From Bacillota bacterium (GTDB taxonomy: Bacteria; Bacillota; Clostridia; Saccharofermentanales; DTU023), in NCBI GenBank assembly GCA_023622515.1, contig JAMNZB010000042.1:1-44065 (forward strand): a stretch of 44,065 bases of DNA, given 5' to 3'. Positions 24,822-34,401 of this stretch are shown here, one piece after another. Positions within the stretch are counted from its first letter, which is position 1; every line of letters begins with the position of its first letter. Made by a program: the position numbers and the translations under genes. A model generated the notes under the pieces. It saw nothing but the letters and a program-made list of their open reading frames with translations. It searched no databases and had not been told where the DNA came from.

Positions 24822-24980
24822 TAGGAAAAAGAACCCCACTCAGCCTTTTCTCGAGGGGAGGGAGGCAAGGCTTTTAGCTCGCAAAAAATCTTGCCCTCTC
24901 TTTTGCTATAATGATGCTCGAAATGCTCACCGCTACTTATGAATTGTCGAAACTAAGGTGGGTGGAATAAGGAGAAGTAG

Positions 24981-26480
24981 ATGAAGAGAATTTTAGTTGG
25001 TGGCTTTCACCATGAGTCCAATTCCTTTTCGAAAATAAAAAGCGGAATTAAAGATTTTCGGATTAGCCGAGGTCAAGAAATATTGGCCAATCTTTCCCCT
25101 AACAACTCCCTGACCGGCATTATTACAGGTTTGCAAGAGCAGGGTTATGAGCCTGTTCCTGCTCTCTATATGCGGGGTGTGCCTAATGGTGAAGTCGATT
25201 ACAGTTTTTTCCGGGAAGTAAAAGAGGAATTTCTGGCCCTGGCCGAAAAAGAAGTAGGCAAAATTGATGCGATTACCCTGGCCTTACACGGGTCTATGCG
25301 GGTGGCCGGACTTGGCGAAGTGGAGGGGCTTATCCTTGAGGATTTACGAAAGCTCTTCCCGGGAATTCCCATTTTTTTCGCCCTTGATATGCATGCCACA
25401 ATCAGTGAAAAAATGTACCGGTATTCAGACGGTTTTGTCGGTTATAAGACGGCCCCCCATACCGATTGTACGGAGACCGGGCGAAAAGCGGCTGAAATGA
25501 CCATTTTCGCCTTGGAAACCGGTAGACTGCCGCAAACAGCCCTGGTTAAAGTACCCATGCTCTTAGCCGGAGAAAAGTCAGGAACGGATGTTGAACCCAT
25601 GCGAACTTTGATTGAGGGCTTGCATGAATTGGAAAAGAACCCTGATGTTCTTTCCGCCTCCTATCTTTTAGGTTTCCCCTGGGCGGATAATCCGGACTCC
25701 TCAGTGAGTGTCAGCGTTGTTACAAAAGATTCCAAAGAAAAGGCAGAAAAATTAGCCAAGGAGCTGGCGGAAGTCTTTTGGCAAAGACGGCAGGAATTTT
25801 CTTTTGTTACGGAAGCCTATGGTGAAGAAGAGGCCGTAGAAAGGGCTTTCAGTTACCTGGAGGAAGGTGTATGGCCTGTCTACCTGTCTGATTCTGGTGA
25901 TAATCCGACCGCCGGAGCCAGCTCGGACAATACAAAATTCTTAAGCTACCTGACCGGTAACGAAAAAGTGCAAAGCAGGCTGCAAAAGCTAAAGAGCCCC
26001 CTTATTTATGCCGGTTTTTATGATCCGGAGTCTGTGCAAAAGTGTGCCTCTAACTTAGGGAAGACCATAAGACTGGAAATCGGTGGCCGTTTTGATGATA
26101 GCCACCCCCCTGTGCCGCTTGAAGGTGAAGTTAAGGGCTACATAAAAGACTATGCCTATGCCGGCCTTCAAGGCGCTGTAGCTCTCTTTTTCACCAAGAA
26201 TATCCAGATTATTCTTTCTGAGAAACATATTGGCTACACTGAGCCAAGGCTCATGGAGGAACTGGGGCTCAAACCGGAACTGGCGGATATTATTGTTTGC
26301 AAACTTGGCTATCTAACCCCCGGTCACCAGGCTCTGGCCGGGAAAAGTATTCTTGTCTTAACCGAGGGTAATAGCAATGAAGACTTGGAAAGTATAGACT
26401 ACCGTTACATTCCCCGGCCTATTTATCCGCTAGACAAAGATTTCTCCTATGATGTAGACGACTATATAATGAGAAGGTAA
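24981..26480 (+). CDS. M81-family (MlrC-like) metallopeptidase
   Basis: A 499-residue protein of the microcystinase C (MlrC) family. The N-terminal domain (DUF1485) starts ILVGGFHHESNSF with the metal-ligand His/Glu, and continues with ALDMHATIS and GYKTAPHTD. The C-terminal MlrC domain starts near DSGDNPTAGASSDNT. Characterised members cleave linear microcystin peptides; most bacterial relatives have unknown small-peptide or amide substrates. The start has AAGGAGAAG upstream. A TATAAT lies at 24907-24912, without a good -35. Confidence 0.87.
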   Translation: MKRILVGGFHHESNSFSKIKSGIKDFRISRGQEILANLSPNNSLTGIITGLQEQGYEPVPALYMRGVPNGEVDYSFFREVKEEFLALAEKEVGKIDAITLALHGSMRVAGLGEVEGLILEDLRKLFPGIPIFFALDMHATISEKMYRYSDGFVGYKTAPHTDCTETGRKAAEMTIFALETGRLPQTALVKVPMLLAGEKSGTDVEPMRTLIEGLHELEKNPDVLSASYLLGFPWADNPDSSVSVSVVTKDSKEKAEKLAKELAEVFWQRRQEFSFVTEAYGEEEAVERAFSYLEEGVWPVYLSDSGDNPTAGASSDNTKFLSYLTGNEKVQSRLQKLKSPLIYAGFYDPESVQKCASNLGKTIRLEIGGRFDDSHPPVPLEGEVKGYIKDYAYAGLQGAVALFFTKNIQIILSEKHIGYTEPRLMEELGLKPELADIIVCKLGYLTPGHQALAGKSILVLTEGNSNEDLESIDYRYIPRPIYPLDKDFSYDVDDYIMRR

Positions 26481-26628
26481 GCTTTCTGTAAAACTTTTTG
26501 CTCAAATCTGGCCGGCAGAGCTAAGTAAAGCGGAGCAAGAAAAAATTATAGGGTGAAAAAATCCAAGGAACAAGTGCAGGCCGGAGATGCTATAAGAATG
26601 ATGAGGGGACAAGGAGGAGAAGATAGGG

Positions 26629-27420
26629 GTGGCTAGTTTAAAAGAGAAATACAAGCTGGAAGTTTGCGTTGATTCCTATGAATCACTTCTTCGGGCGAGG
26701 GAGGCCGGTGCCGACCGCATCGAGCTCTGTGCTTCGCTTAAAGAGGGCGGTTTGACCCCCTCCTACGGCCTGCTTAAACTGGCAAGCAAGCTAGACGATA
26801 TCCCCATTTACGTCATGATTCGTCCGCGGGCCGGTGATTTCCTCTATAGCGAAGCAGAGTATGAGACCATGCTGGAAGATATAAAAATTGTTAAAAAACT
26901 CGGCTTTCCCGGCATTGTCACGGGGATTTTGCAAGCTGACGGCAAGATAGATATGGAGCGGATGCAAGACTTACTCCGCTTGGCCTCACCACTTGATGCA
27001 AGCTTCCACCGGGCTTTTGACAACAGCCTATGTTTTGCAGAGGCCCTTGAGGACCTGGTCAGGCTGGGAATCAGGAGAGTACTAACTTCCGGCGGAGAAA
27101 AAACCGCTTTGGCCGGCTTAGGAAATATTTCCTCCTGGCAAAAGCGATTTGGCCGGGCCATTACGATTATGCCGGGTTCGGGCATTACAGGGGAGAATAT
27201 CCGACAAATTTGTGAAAAAAGCCGTTGTTCTGAATTTCATTTGTCGGCCAAGAGCTTGCTTGACTCAAAGATGGACTACTCCGGCAAAAGGAATCCTGAG
27301 GATTTACCCATTCCGCAGGAAAGAATTTGGTCGAACGACATAGAGGAAATCAAGCAAGTGAAGATGATTTTAGAAGAATACGCTAGACTATCTGATGAGC
27401 TAGATGAGCTTAAAGATTAA
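26629..27420 (+). CDS. cutC: CutC-family TIM-barrel protein
   Basis: A 263-residue CutC protein. Family signatures are LEVCVDSYESLLRAREAGADR, RIELCASLKEGGLTPS, YVMIRPRAGDF, FHRAFD and RRVLTSGG, then MPGSGI. CutC was named for copper tolerance in E. coli, but its biochemical activity is not established. Here it lies among glycan-salvage genes (ROK-like kinase and NagA downstream), not copper genes. The GTG start at 26629 follows AAGGAGGAG. Confidence 0.93.
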   Translation: MASLKEKYKLEVCVDSYESLLRAREAGADRIELCASLKEGGLTPSYGLLKLASKLDDIPIYVMIRPRAGDFLYSEAEYETMLEDIKIVKKLGFPGIVTGILQADGKIDMERMQDLLRLASPLDASFHRAFDNSLCFAEALEDLVRLGIRRVLTSGGEKTALAGLGNISSWQKRFGRAITIMPGSGITGENIRQICEKSRCSEFHLSAKSLLDSKMDYSGKRNPEDLPIPQERIWSNDIEEIKQVKMILEEYARLSDELDELKD

Positions 27421-27498
27421 AGCCTTAGCTGGCTAGAACAAATAAGGCAGGGGAGAGAATAGGCAAAGGAGTAAGATGCGAGGTGGGAAGAGATTACT

Positions 27499-28992
27499 AT
27501 GCAGCTGGATAGAATAAGACAAGAATTGGGCGCCAAGTTATGGAAGACGATGGCCTATCATCCGAAATATGATGCGGAATATCTTCCCATTTACCAGATG
27601 CTCAAAGCCTACCGCAAGAGGCTTGCAGAAGAAGATGCGGAGGAGTTTTGTGTTGGAGTCTTACGTAATAAGTTGCTTGTCGAGAAAAAAAGCTTTCCGA
27701 TTATCCGCGAAGGGCTAGAACTCGCACAAGACGACAGTCTAAGAGAGCCTTTAAGGGCTAGGGCTAGCTTTACCGCATATTATATTGACCGCCTAGTAAA
27801 AAGCTTCCTCTGGATTGTTGGGGGAAACGGCTTATTTCTAAAGGGTCCGGAATGGCTTGTCAAGCTTATCGGAGAAGGCTATCAGGAAGGCGGGCCAAGG
27901 TCCTTCGACCGGCAATTCTTTGAACGTGTTTTTAAACAAGACTTTTTTATTACAAGCGATGAGTCGGACCTTCTAGTGGTCGAAGAAAAACTTGAGATGC
28001 CTTGGCTGGTGAGCAACGAGGGCCTGCAAGCAAGTCCTCTGAAGGCGGAAGGACCCAAGTATGAAAATGTTATCGGCCTTGATCTGGGGGCCAGCCTCTT
28101 GGAAGTTTCCGCCTTGCATCAAGGCGAGCTCGTTTATAAGGCACAGAAAAGCTGGACACCTAAGCGGCAAAAATCACTGAACTATCATTACGAAGAAATC
28201 AGCCAGGCTATCCAAGAAGCAAAAGCGGCTTTATCCGGTCTTGACTTTATCGGTATCAGCAGTCCCGGTATAGTTTTAAACAACCAAATAAGGGAAAGTT
28301 CACTATTTCGCAATATTCCGCTAGACAAAAGCGCTGACCTGAAGGGTTTATTCCCCAAAATTTCTGAACGATTTGGCCATCTTCCCTACCGTCTTGTCAA
28401 TGATGGGGAAGTGTCTGCCCTGGCAGGCAGGCAGGCCTGCGGAGGAAGCGGTATCTTAAGCCTTACTTTTGGAACCAGCCTTGGAGCCGGCTATATCAAT
28501 CCGGACGCCGAATTCACCAACCGGACAAATGAACTGGCCTTTGTTCCTGTTGATGTAGGGGAAAGAGCCCTGGAAGACGAATGGTCAAAGGATACAGGGG
28601 TGGGGGTGAGCTACTTCTCCCAGGATGCAGCTATTAAACTGGCTAAAAGAGCCGGTATTGATTTTCGACCTTTTAAGACAGAACAAGAAGCCTTCCGACA
28701 TATTACCCTGCTTTTAGAAGAGGCTGACCCACGGGCAAAAGACGTGTTTCGGGATATGGGTATCTATCTTGCCTATACCATTCCCTTTTATAAAGAGTGG
28801 TATGACTTCAGCCATCTTATCTTACAGGGGGGTGTTATGGCCGGAAAACATGGCGAAATAATCCGTAAAACGGCAAACGAGCTATTGAAGCAAGAGTTTC
28901 CTGAATTAGCCGGGAACATCCTGCTTCTAGATGCAGAAGAACTTGACTTGCCAAGTTTAGCCACAACAGCGGCTTTTCTTCATGGCGGATAG
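27499..28992 (+). CDS. ROK-like sugar kinase with novel N-terminal domain
   Basis: A 497-residue protein. The C-terminal part, from about residue 190, is a ROK/ASKHA domain: phosphate-binding VIGLDLGAS (residues 191-199), the catalytic Asp302 in LVNDGEVSALAG and GTSLGAGYI (325-333). The usual ROK zinc motif (CxCGxxGC and its His) is missing. The first ~185 residues are mostly helical, charged and unlike any domain I recognise. nagA begins 59 bases downstream, and cutC ends 78 bases upstream. It may phosphorylate an amino sugar; that is inference. Confidence 0.75.
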   Translation: MQLDRIRQELGAKLWKTMAYHPKYDAEYLPIYQMLKAYRKRLAEEDAEEFCVGVLRNKLLVEKKSFPIIREGLELAQDDSLREPLRARASFTAYYIDRLVKSFLWIVGGNGLFLKGPEWLVKLIGEGYQEGGPRSFDRQFFERVFKQDFFITSDESDLLVVEEKLEMPWLVSNEGLQASPLKAEGPKYENVIGLDLGASLLEVSALHQGELVYKAQKSWTPKRQKSLNYHYEEISQAIQEAKAALSGLDFIGISSPGIVLNNQIRESSLFRNIPLDKSADLKGLFPKISERFGHLPYRLVNDGEVSALAGRQACGGSGILSLTFGTSLGAGYINPDAEFTNRTNELAFVPVDVGERALEDEWSKDTGVGVSYFSQDAAIKLAKRAGIDFRPFKTEQEAFRHITLLLEEADPRAKDVFRDMGIYLAYTIPFYKEWYDFSHLILQGGVMAGKHGEIIRKTANELLKQEFPELAGNILLLDAEELDLPSLATTAAFLHGG

Positions 28993-29051
28993 ACAATATA
29001 GAAATAACGGCAGTTGTAACTAGCTGCTTGCAGGAGAAAGTGAAGGGGAAA

Positions 29052-30224
29052 ATGAAAGCCATAGTCGGAGGGAAGATCTACCACAAGAACCGCTTTATAG
29101 AAGATGCCTACCTTATCTATGACGAGCGGATAGCCCGGATAGGCAGACGGGAGGATTTTTCTCCTAATGCCGTGGAAGAAATCCTGGAACTGGATGATGA
29201 AATCCTTGTCCCGGGTTTTATTGATGTTCACATTCACGGTTTTGCCGGCTGTGATGCCATGGACGGTGAAGTAGAAGCCTTGGAGACCATAGCCCGAAGT
29301 ATCGTACAATACGGGGTAAGCTCCTTCTTACCCACAACAATGACCGGGGAGAAAAAGGCCATAGAGAAAAGTCTAAAGGCCATCCGACGGCTTCAAAATG
29401 ACCATATTGTAGGAGGTGCCCGTATTTTGGGGGCCCACCTGGAAGGCCCCTTTATAAGCCCAAACTACCATGGTGCCCAGGCCAAAGAGCATATAGTGGA
29501 TTTTACCGACAAAGAAGCTGCCGGCCTGGTCGAGCTTTTTGCAGAATATGGCGATGTTATAAAAATTATGACCCTAGCTCCGGAGATTAGGGGTGCCTTA
29601 GACTATATTGCCGGGCATTCTTCGGAAATAATATTTTCTTTAGGCCATACCGCCGCTTCTTTCGCCACCGCGCTCGAAGCCTTTGACATGGGAGCAAGAG
29701 GGGTCAGCCATCTCTTTAATGCCATGGCCCCCTTCCACCATCGGGAACCGGGACTTATCGGGGCCGCACTCGGGCAGCCGGAGGTCTATACCGAACTCAT
29801 TTGCGACGGGATTCATGTCCACCCGGCTATCTACGAACTGCTTTTGCAACAAAAAGGAAACCGGCGCATTCTTCTGATTAGCGATGCTATGAGGGCCGGC
29901 GGCCTGGTTGACGGCGTCTATGAGTTTGGTGGCCAAGCTGTATCAGTGGCGAAGGGAGTTTGCCTTCTCGAAGATGGCAGGCTTGCCGGCAGTGTTTTAA
30001 CTATTGATCAAGCGCTAAAAAACTTTTTCCATCACACAAGCCTTGCTCTTGAAGAAACTATCCCTTTGACCGCGGAAAATCAGGCCGAATACCTGGGTTT
30101 GGATAAAATAATCGGAAAAATTGAACCAGGTTATTTTGCCGACATGGTTATTCTTAATAAGAGTTTGGATGTCCTTCGTACAATCGTCGGCGGTGAAACG
30201 GTTTTTATGGCTCATCCTGCCTAA
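29052..30224 (+). CDS. nagA: N-acetylglucosamine-6-phosphate deacetylase
   Basis: Converts GlcNAc-6-phosphate to glucosamine-6-phosphate. The 390 residues carry the metal and catalytic set: His60/His62 in DVHIHGF, Glu131 in HLEGPF, His199 in SLGHTAA, His220 in SHLFNAM and Asp278 in LISDAM. The start at 29052 sits just after AAGGGG. A TTG-started longer frame (29028) has no separate support. It follows the ROK-like kinase gene; together they suggest amino-sugar use. No nagB is seen in the window. Confidence 0.95.
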   Translation: MKAIVGGKIYHKNRFIEDAYLIYDERIARIGRREDFSPNAVEEILELDDEILVPGFIDVHIHGFAGCDAMDGEVEALETIARSIVQYGVSSFLPTTMTGEKKAIEKSLKAIRRLQNDHIVGGARILGAHLEGPFISPNYHGAQAKEHIVDFTDKEAAGLVELFAEYGDVIKIMTLAPEIRGALDYIAGHSSEIIFSLGHTAASFATALEAFDMGARGVSHLFNAMAPFHHREPGLIGAALGQPEVYTELICDGIHVHPAIYELLLQQKGNRRILLISDAMRAGGLVDGVYEFGGQAVSVAKGVCLLEDGRLAGSVLTIDQALKNFFHHTSLALEETIPLTAENQAEYLGLDKIIGKIEPGYFADMVILNKSLDVLRTIVGGETVFMAHPA

Positions 30225-30365
30225 GCATTCTTCTGGCTATTTTATTAAAAGAAAGAATTCTAAATATTCTCTAATATGGTAAAGTAGCAAATAGTGATTT
30301 TTAGTCTCGTTGCCTGAAAGGCTAAAAGGCTTTTACTTTAGAACAATATTTCAAGGAGGATAAGG

Positions 30366-32387
30366 ATGAAGATTAATTATCCAAAGGTACGAAAAGACGA
30401 GATAGAAGAGGAAAAATTTGGTGTCCTTGTGGCTGATCCCTACCGCTGGCTGGAGGATGAACAAAGCGAAGAAACAGCAAAGTTCATTGAAGAGCAAATG
30501 GCTGTGACCAAGGCTTATCTGGACAAAATCCCCGCTAAGGAAAAGATAAAAGACCGTCTGACAGAATTATATAATTACGAGAAGTACGGCGGTGCCTGGG
30601 TGTCTAAAGAAAAGATATTATTCACCTACAGTCCCGGATTGCAAAACCAGCCGTTTTGGTATTTGCAAGATGGCCTGGAAGGAGAAGAAGAGCTTCTGCT
30701 CGATCCGAACAGCCTGTCGGAAGAGGGAACCGTAGCTGCCACTTTACTAAGCCCATCCGCTGATAACAGATACGTCACCTATCTTGTTTCGGAGGCCGGG
30801 TCTGACTGGCAAAGCTTAAAAGTACTGGACCTTACAACAAAAGAGCCCCTCGAGGATGAACTTAACTGGGTTAAATTTACCTGGACCGCCTGGGAGGGCG
30901 ACGGTTTCTACTATTCCGGCTATTCAGCCCCGGAGGAGGGAAGAGAGCTTTCCGCTATCAATGAAAATATGCGGGTCTACTACCACAAACTGGGGGATAA
31001 GCAAGAAAATGACCGGCTGGTTTACGAGGACCCTGCCCATCCCCTGCGCTATAACAGCTTGCGCAATACGGAAGATAAAAAACAAAAAATCCTGACTGTT
31101 TCCGAGGGGACCTATGGGGATGAAATTCTCTTGTTTGACGAGGAAAAAGAAAGTTTTATTCCTCTTTTGGAAGGTTTCCATGCCGACCGCCACTTCCTGG
31201 ATAAATATGAGAATCAACTTTTGTTTTTGACGGATGAGGAGGCGCCAAACCGGAAGATTATTGCCTACGACCTGGAGAAGAAAGAGTTTACCGACTTCCT
31301 GAAAGAAGCTGACCATAGCCTGGAAAACGCTGTCCTCATCGGGGACTATCTTGTCCTTGCCTATCTGGTTGACGTAGCCTCCGAGCTGAGGATTTTGAAT
31401 CTCAAGACGGGTGAAGAGGAGAAGCTGGACTTGCCGGAATTGGGTAATGTTTTCCTGGTTAGCGGTTCAGAGGAATTAGGCGGTTTTTTCTATACCTTCG
31501 GTTCGCTCAGTTCGCCTTTAACCAACTATTTCTATAGTTTTGCAACAAAAGAAACGAGCGTGTTTAAAAAGTCGGAATTAGCTATTGATACGTCTGATTT
31601 TGTTACCGAGAGACATTTTGTCGAGGCCTCGGACGGGGCAAAAATCCCCCTCTTTCTCATGTACAAAAAGGGACTTAAGAAAGATGGAACTAACCCGACC
31701 CTCCTATACGCCTACGGAGGTTTTTCCGCCTCTACCCAGCTAAACTTCAAGCTAACCAGTGCCTATATTGTGGACCGGGGAGGCATCTATGCCCAAGCCA
31801 ATATTCGCGGTGGTGATGAATACGGGGATACTTGGCACAGACAGGGTATGCTCCTTAACAAGCAGCGTGTCTTTGATGACTTTATTGAATGCTCCGAGTA
31901 TCTTATAGAGCAGGGCTATAGCTCCAGTGAAAAATTGGCCATTGAAGGAGCCTCTAATGGCGGTCTCCTAATGGGGGCTGTGATGAATCAAAGGCCCGAC
32001 CTCTATCGTGTTGTTTTCCCTTGCGTGGGCGTTATGGATATGCTCCGCTACCATCTTTTTACGGTTGGCTGGGGTTGGATACCGGAATTTGGCAGTCCGG
32101 ATGAAGAAATTTACTTTAAATATCTTTTAAAGTACTCACCCTTACACAATATCGAGGAGAAGGACTATCCCAGTGTCATGATCCGGACAGCGGACCATGA
32201 TGACCGGGTTGTTCCGGCCCATTCCTTCAAATATGGGGCTGCTTTGCAAGAGAAAAACACCTCAGACAATCCGATACTACTGAGGATTGATAAAGATGCC
32301 GGCCACGGTGCAGGAAAGTCCCTGGAAAAAATCATTGATGAGCAGGTAGATAAGTTTGCCTTCCTCTTCTATGAGATGGGGCGCTAG
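30366..32387 (+). CDS. prolyl oligopeptidase (S9A)
   Basis: A 673-residue serine peptidase cutting short peptides after proline. The N-terminal ~70 residues (DPYRWLED) and a seven-blade propeller are followed by the alpha/beta hydrolase domain, with the triad Ser530 in GASNGGLL, Asp612 in HDDRVVP and His647 in GHGAGK. NIRGGDEYGDTWH is a family hallmark. No signal peptide, so it is cytoplasmic. AAGGAGGA precedes the ATG, and an intrinsic terminator follows. Confidence 0.95.
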   Translation: MKINYPKVRKDEIEEEKFGVLVADPYRWLEDEQSEETAKFIEEQMAVTKAYLDKIPAKEKIKDRLTELYNYEKYGGAWVSKEKILFTYSPGLQNQPFWYLQDGLEGEEELLLDPNSLSEEGTVAATLLSPSADNRYVTYLVSEAGSDWQSLKVLDLTTKEPLEDELNWVKFTWTAWEGDGFYYSGYSAPEEGRELSAINENMRVYYHKLGDKQENDRLVYEDPAHPLRYNSLRNTEDKKQKILTVSEGTYGDEILLFDEEKESFIPLLEGFHADRHFLDKYENQLLFLTDEEAPNRKIIAYDLEKKEFTDFLKEADHSLENAVLIGDYLVLAYLVDVASELRILNLKTGEEEKLDLPELGNVFLVSGSEELGGFFYTFGSLSSPLTNYFYSFATKETSVFKKSELAIDTSDFVTERHFVEASDGAKIPLFLMYKKGLKKDGTNPTLLYAYGGFSASTQLNFKLTSAYIVDRGGIYAQANIRGGDEYGDTWHRQGMLLNKQRVFDDFIECSEYLIEQGYSSSEKLAIEGASNGGLLMGAVMNQRPDLYRVVFPCVGVMDMLRYHLFTVGWGWIPEFGSPDEEIYFKYLLKYSPLHNIEEKDYPSVMIRTADHDDRVVPAHSFKYGAALQEKNTSDNPILLRIDKDAGHGAGKSLEKIIDEQVDKFAFLFYEMGR

Positions 32388-32468
32388 CTGTAAAGGGAAT
32401 GCCGACTATACCATATTGCTTAGCAGGATACTAAGACAGCTTCTTGTCTTTTGCGGTAAGAATGAATA

Positions 32469-32508
32469 AAAGGTCTGAACTTCTTGTTTTTGAGGTTCAG
32501 GCCTTTTT
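32469..32508 (+). terminator. intrinsic terminator
   Basis: A 12-pair stem (one G-U), AAAGGTCTGAAC (32469-32480) with GTTCAGGCCTTT (32495-32506), then a T-run through 32508. It ends the prolyl oligopeptidase transcript. The rest of the 242-base gap shows nothing else. Confidence 0.82.
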
Positions 32509-32629
32509 ACAGATTGAACTTTCAGCGTTTGCGAGCCCTGTAGTTCCGGATAGTGGTCAAACTTCTGTAAATTCTTCCGGCGTTCCCTCGAGTTTGACAG
32601 CCTTGTTCTTTCTCAAGGACAGCCCAACA

Positions 32630-33112
32630 TCATAAATCCAGTTTCATGTATATGGCATTGTCTAAAGGATTGTTGTTGTAGCATGCTATCTCGTAAAAAC
32701 CATATTTCTTGTACATATGAAGTGCCGCCTCTAAAAAGGGAAGCGTATCCAAAAGCATATGAGAATAACCGATGTCTCTTGCATCCGCCAGTATCTTTTC
32801 TAGCAGGCGGCTGCCGATTTTCTTCCCCCTAAATTCCGGCCTGACATAAAGCCGCTTCATTTCACAGTTTTGCTCGTCCATTTTTCTGAGTCCGATACAG
32901 CCGGCGAGTTTCCCCTCATAATAGGCTAGATATAAGCGGCCCCAGGGCAGACCGTATTTTTCTTCCACATCTTCTATTTCTGCATCAAAACCCTGGATAT
33001 CAAGATATCCCTTAAAAGAAGGCTCGCCGGTAACTAAGAGCTTTGAGTATTCGGAAAATAACAGGCCTATTTCAATGGGATGGTCATAAGCAGGTATTAT
33101 CTCCAATTTCAT
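32630..33112 (-). CDS. GNAT-family N-acetyltransferase
   Basis: A 160-residue acetyltransferase. The acetyl-CoA loop is RPEFRGKKIGSRLLEKIL (the R-G-K-x-I-G/A motif) after the CEMKRLYV strand. The C-terminal AALHMYKKYGFYEI is typical of the family. AAGGAGG precedes the ATG. It is minus-strand and separate from neighbours. Target unknown. Confidence 0.88.
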   Translation of the reverse strand: MKLEIIPAYDHPIEIGLLFSEYSKLLVTGEPSFKGYLDIQGFDAEIEDVEEKYGLPWGRLYLAYYEGKLAGCIGLRKMDEQNCEMKRLYVRPEFRGKKIGSRLLEKILADARDIGYSHMLLDTLPFLEAALHMYKKYGFYEIACYNNNPLDNAIYMKLDL

Positions 33113-33255
33113 TATCCGATACCTCCTTCTAATTTATTTTGTGTGAAGCATATCCTTCTTCCTTAAGGATTCTACTTGTCCTTGCCATTAGTTTAGCTTA
33201 TTTTTTTAATCTTCTTCAAGCAAGTCAATATTCTCTATTCCTCTCCCGCACTTTC

Positions 33256-34221
33256 CTACAAGACATCGGCAAAGAACCTCAGGGCATTGGCATAGGCAAT
33301 TTTTTCAATCTGGTCATCGGAAAAGCCCTCTTTGGCTAAAGCGTCAAAGATCAAGGGAATTTTTGTGGGGTTGTCAATTTCCAGCTTGCCACGAACGCCG
33401 TCCAAGTCACTGCCCAGGGCAACAAAGTCTATGCCGCCGATATTCACCATGTGCTTGATATGGCGGATTATGTCGACCAAACGGCTTTCCTTGCAGTTCC
33501 TTTCGTTCTGCAGGAAGCCGGGATAAAAGTTTAGGCCGGCAATACCCCCTTTATTGGCCAGGGCCTTAATCATGTCATCACTTAGATTACGACGGTGGGG
33601 GCTAAGGGCACGGCTGTTGGAGTGGGAAGCCAGTACCGGTTTTTCAGATAACTCCAGGACATCCCAAAAGCCACCGTCAGATAAATGAGATACATCAATC
33701 ATGATGCCCAGTTCATTTAAATAGGGGATAGCCTCTTTAGCAAAAGCGGTTAGGCCCTTTGCCATTTCCCCGGCATCAAAAGAACTTGGATAACCAAAGC
33801 AGTTGGGGTAATTCCAGGTTAGTGTGATAAGGCGGATGCCATCCTCATAGACTTTTTTTATTCGGTCCAAGCTAGCCCGGATGATTCGCCCGTCTTCAAT
33901 GGACAAGAGGCCGCTTATCTTGCCGGCCGACCGGTTCATTTCTATTTCTTCGACACTTCCGGCAAAGGCAAAGTCTTCAGCGTTTTCCTCCAGGGTATTC
34001 CTGAAAATAGACAGGCAAGATTGGTAGTAGGCGTCATCACCCGCCAGCTGTTCATCTTCACTCAGACCGGAGGGCATAAAAATAGCGAAGACCTGGCCCA
34101 GCTGCCGGACTTCCTTCATCCGCTGAATATCTACCATCAAGTCGGGCTGATTGGTTAAATCCTTAAACTTTCCGGCATGGGCACGAAATAGGGAATCACA
34201 GTGCAAATCAATGAAGGTCAT
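33256..34221 (-). CDS. M19 (renal-type) dipeptidase
   Basis: A 321-residue membrane-dipeptidase family enzyme that splits dipeptides, often also D-amino-acid ones. All zinc ligands are present: His7 and Asp9 in DLHCDS, bridging Glu109 in SIEDG, His179 in DVSHLSD, His200 in ASHSNSRA and Asp272 in GSDLDG. No signal peptide. It stands alone on the minus strand, next to plus-strand peptidase genes. The ribosome binding site is modest (GGAAG adjacent to the ATG). Confidence 0.93.
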   Translation of the reverse strand: MTFIDLHCDSLFRAHAGKFKDLTNQPDLMVDIQRMKEVRQLGQVFAIFMPSGLSEDEQLAGDDAYYQSCLSIFRNTLEENAEDFAFAGSVEEIEMNRSAGKISGLLSIEDGRIIRASLDRIKKVYEDGIRLITLTWNYPNCFGYPSSFDAGEMAKGLTAFAKEAIPYLNELGIMIDVSHLSDGGFWDVLELSEKPVLASHSNSRALSPHRRNLSDDMIKALANKGGIAGLNFYPGFLQNERNCKESRLVDIIRHIKHMVNIGGIDFVALGSDLDGVRGKLEIDNPTKIPLIFDALAKEGFSDDQIEKIAYANALRFFADVL

Positions 34222-34401
34222 CTTCCGGCTCTCTTTCTGTATTGCTATTTTCTTATTCTACAAGAAAAGGATAGAAGCTTGATTAGCATTTTACAAGCTC
34301 CTTAAAGTAGAATAATGAAAAAAACTTTCAAAACAAGTACACTTAACGAGATAATAATAAAAGATGCCGGATGTGGAAACATCTTGGGGGAGAGGAGCAC
34401 T

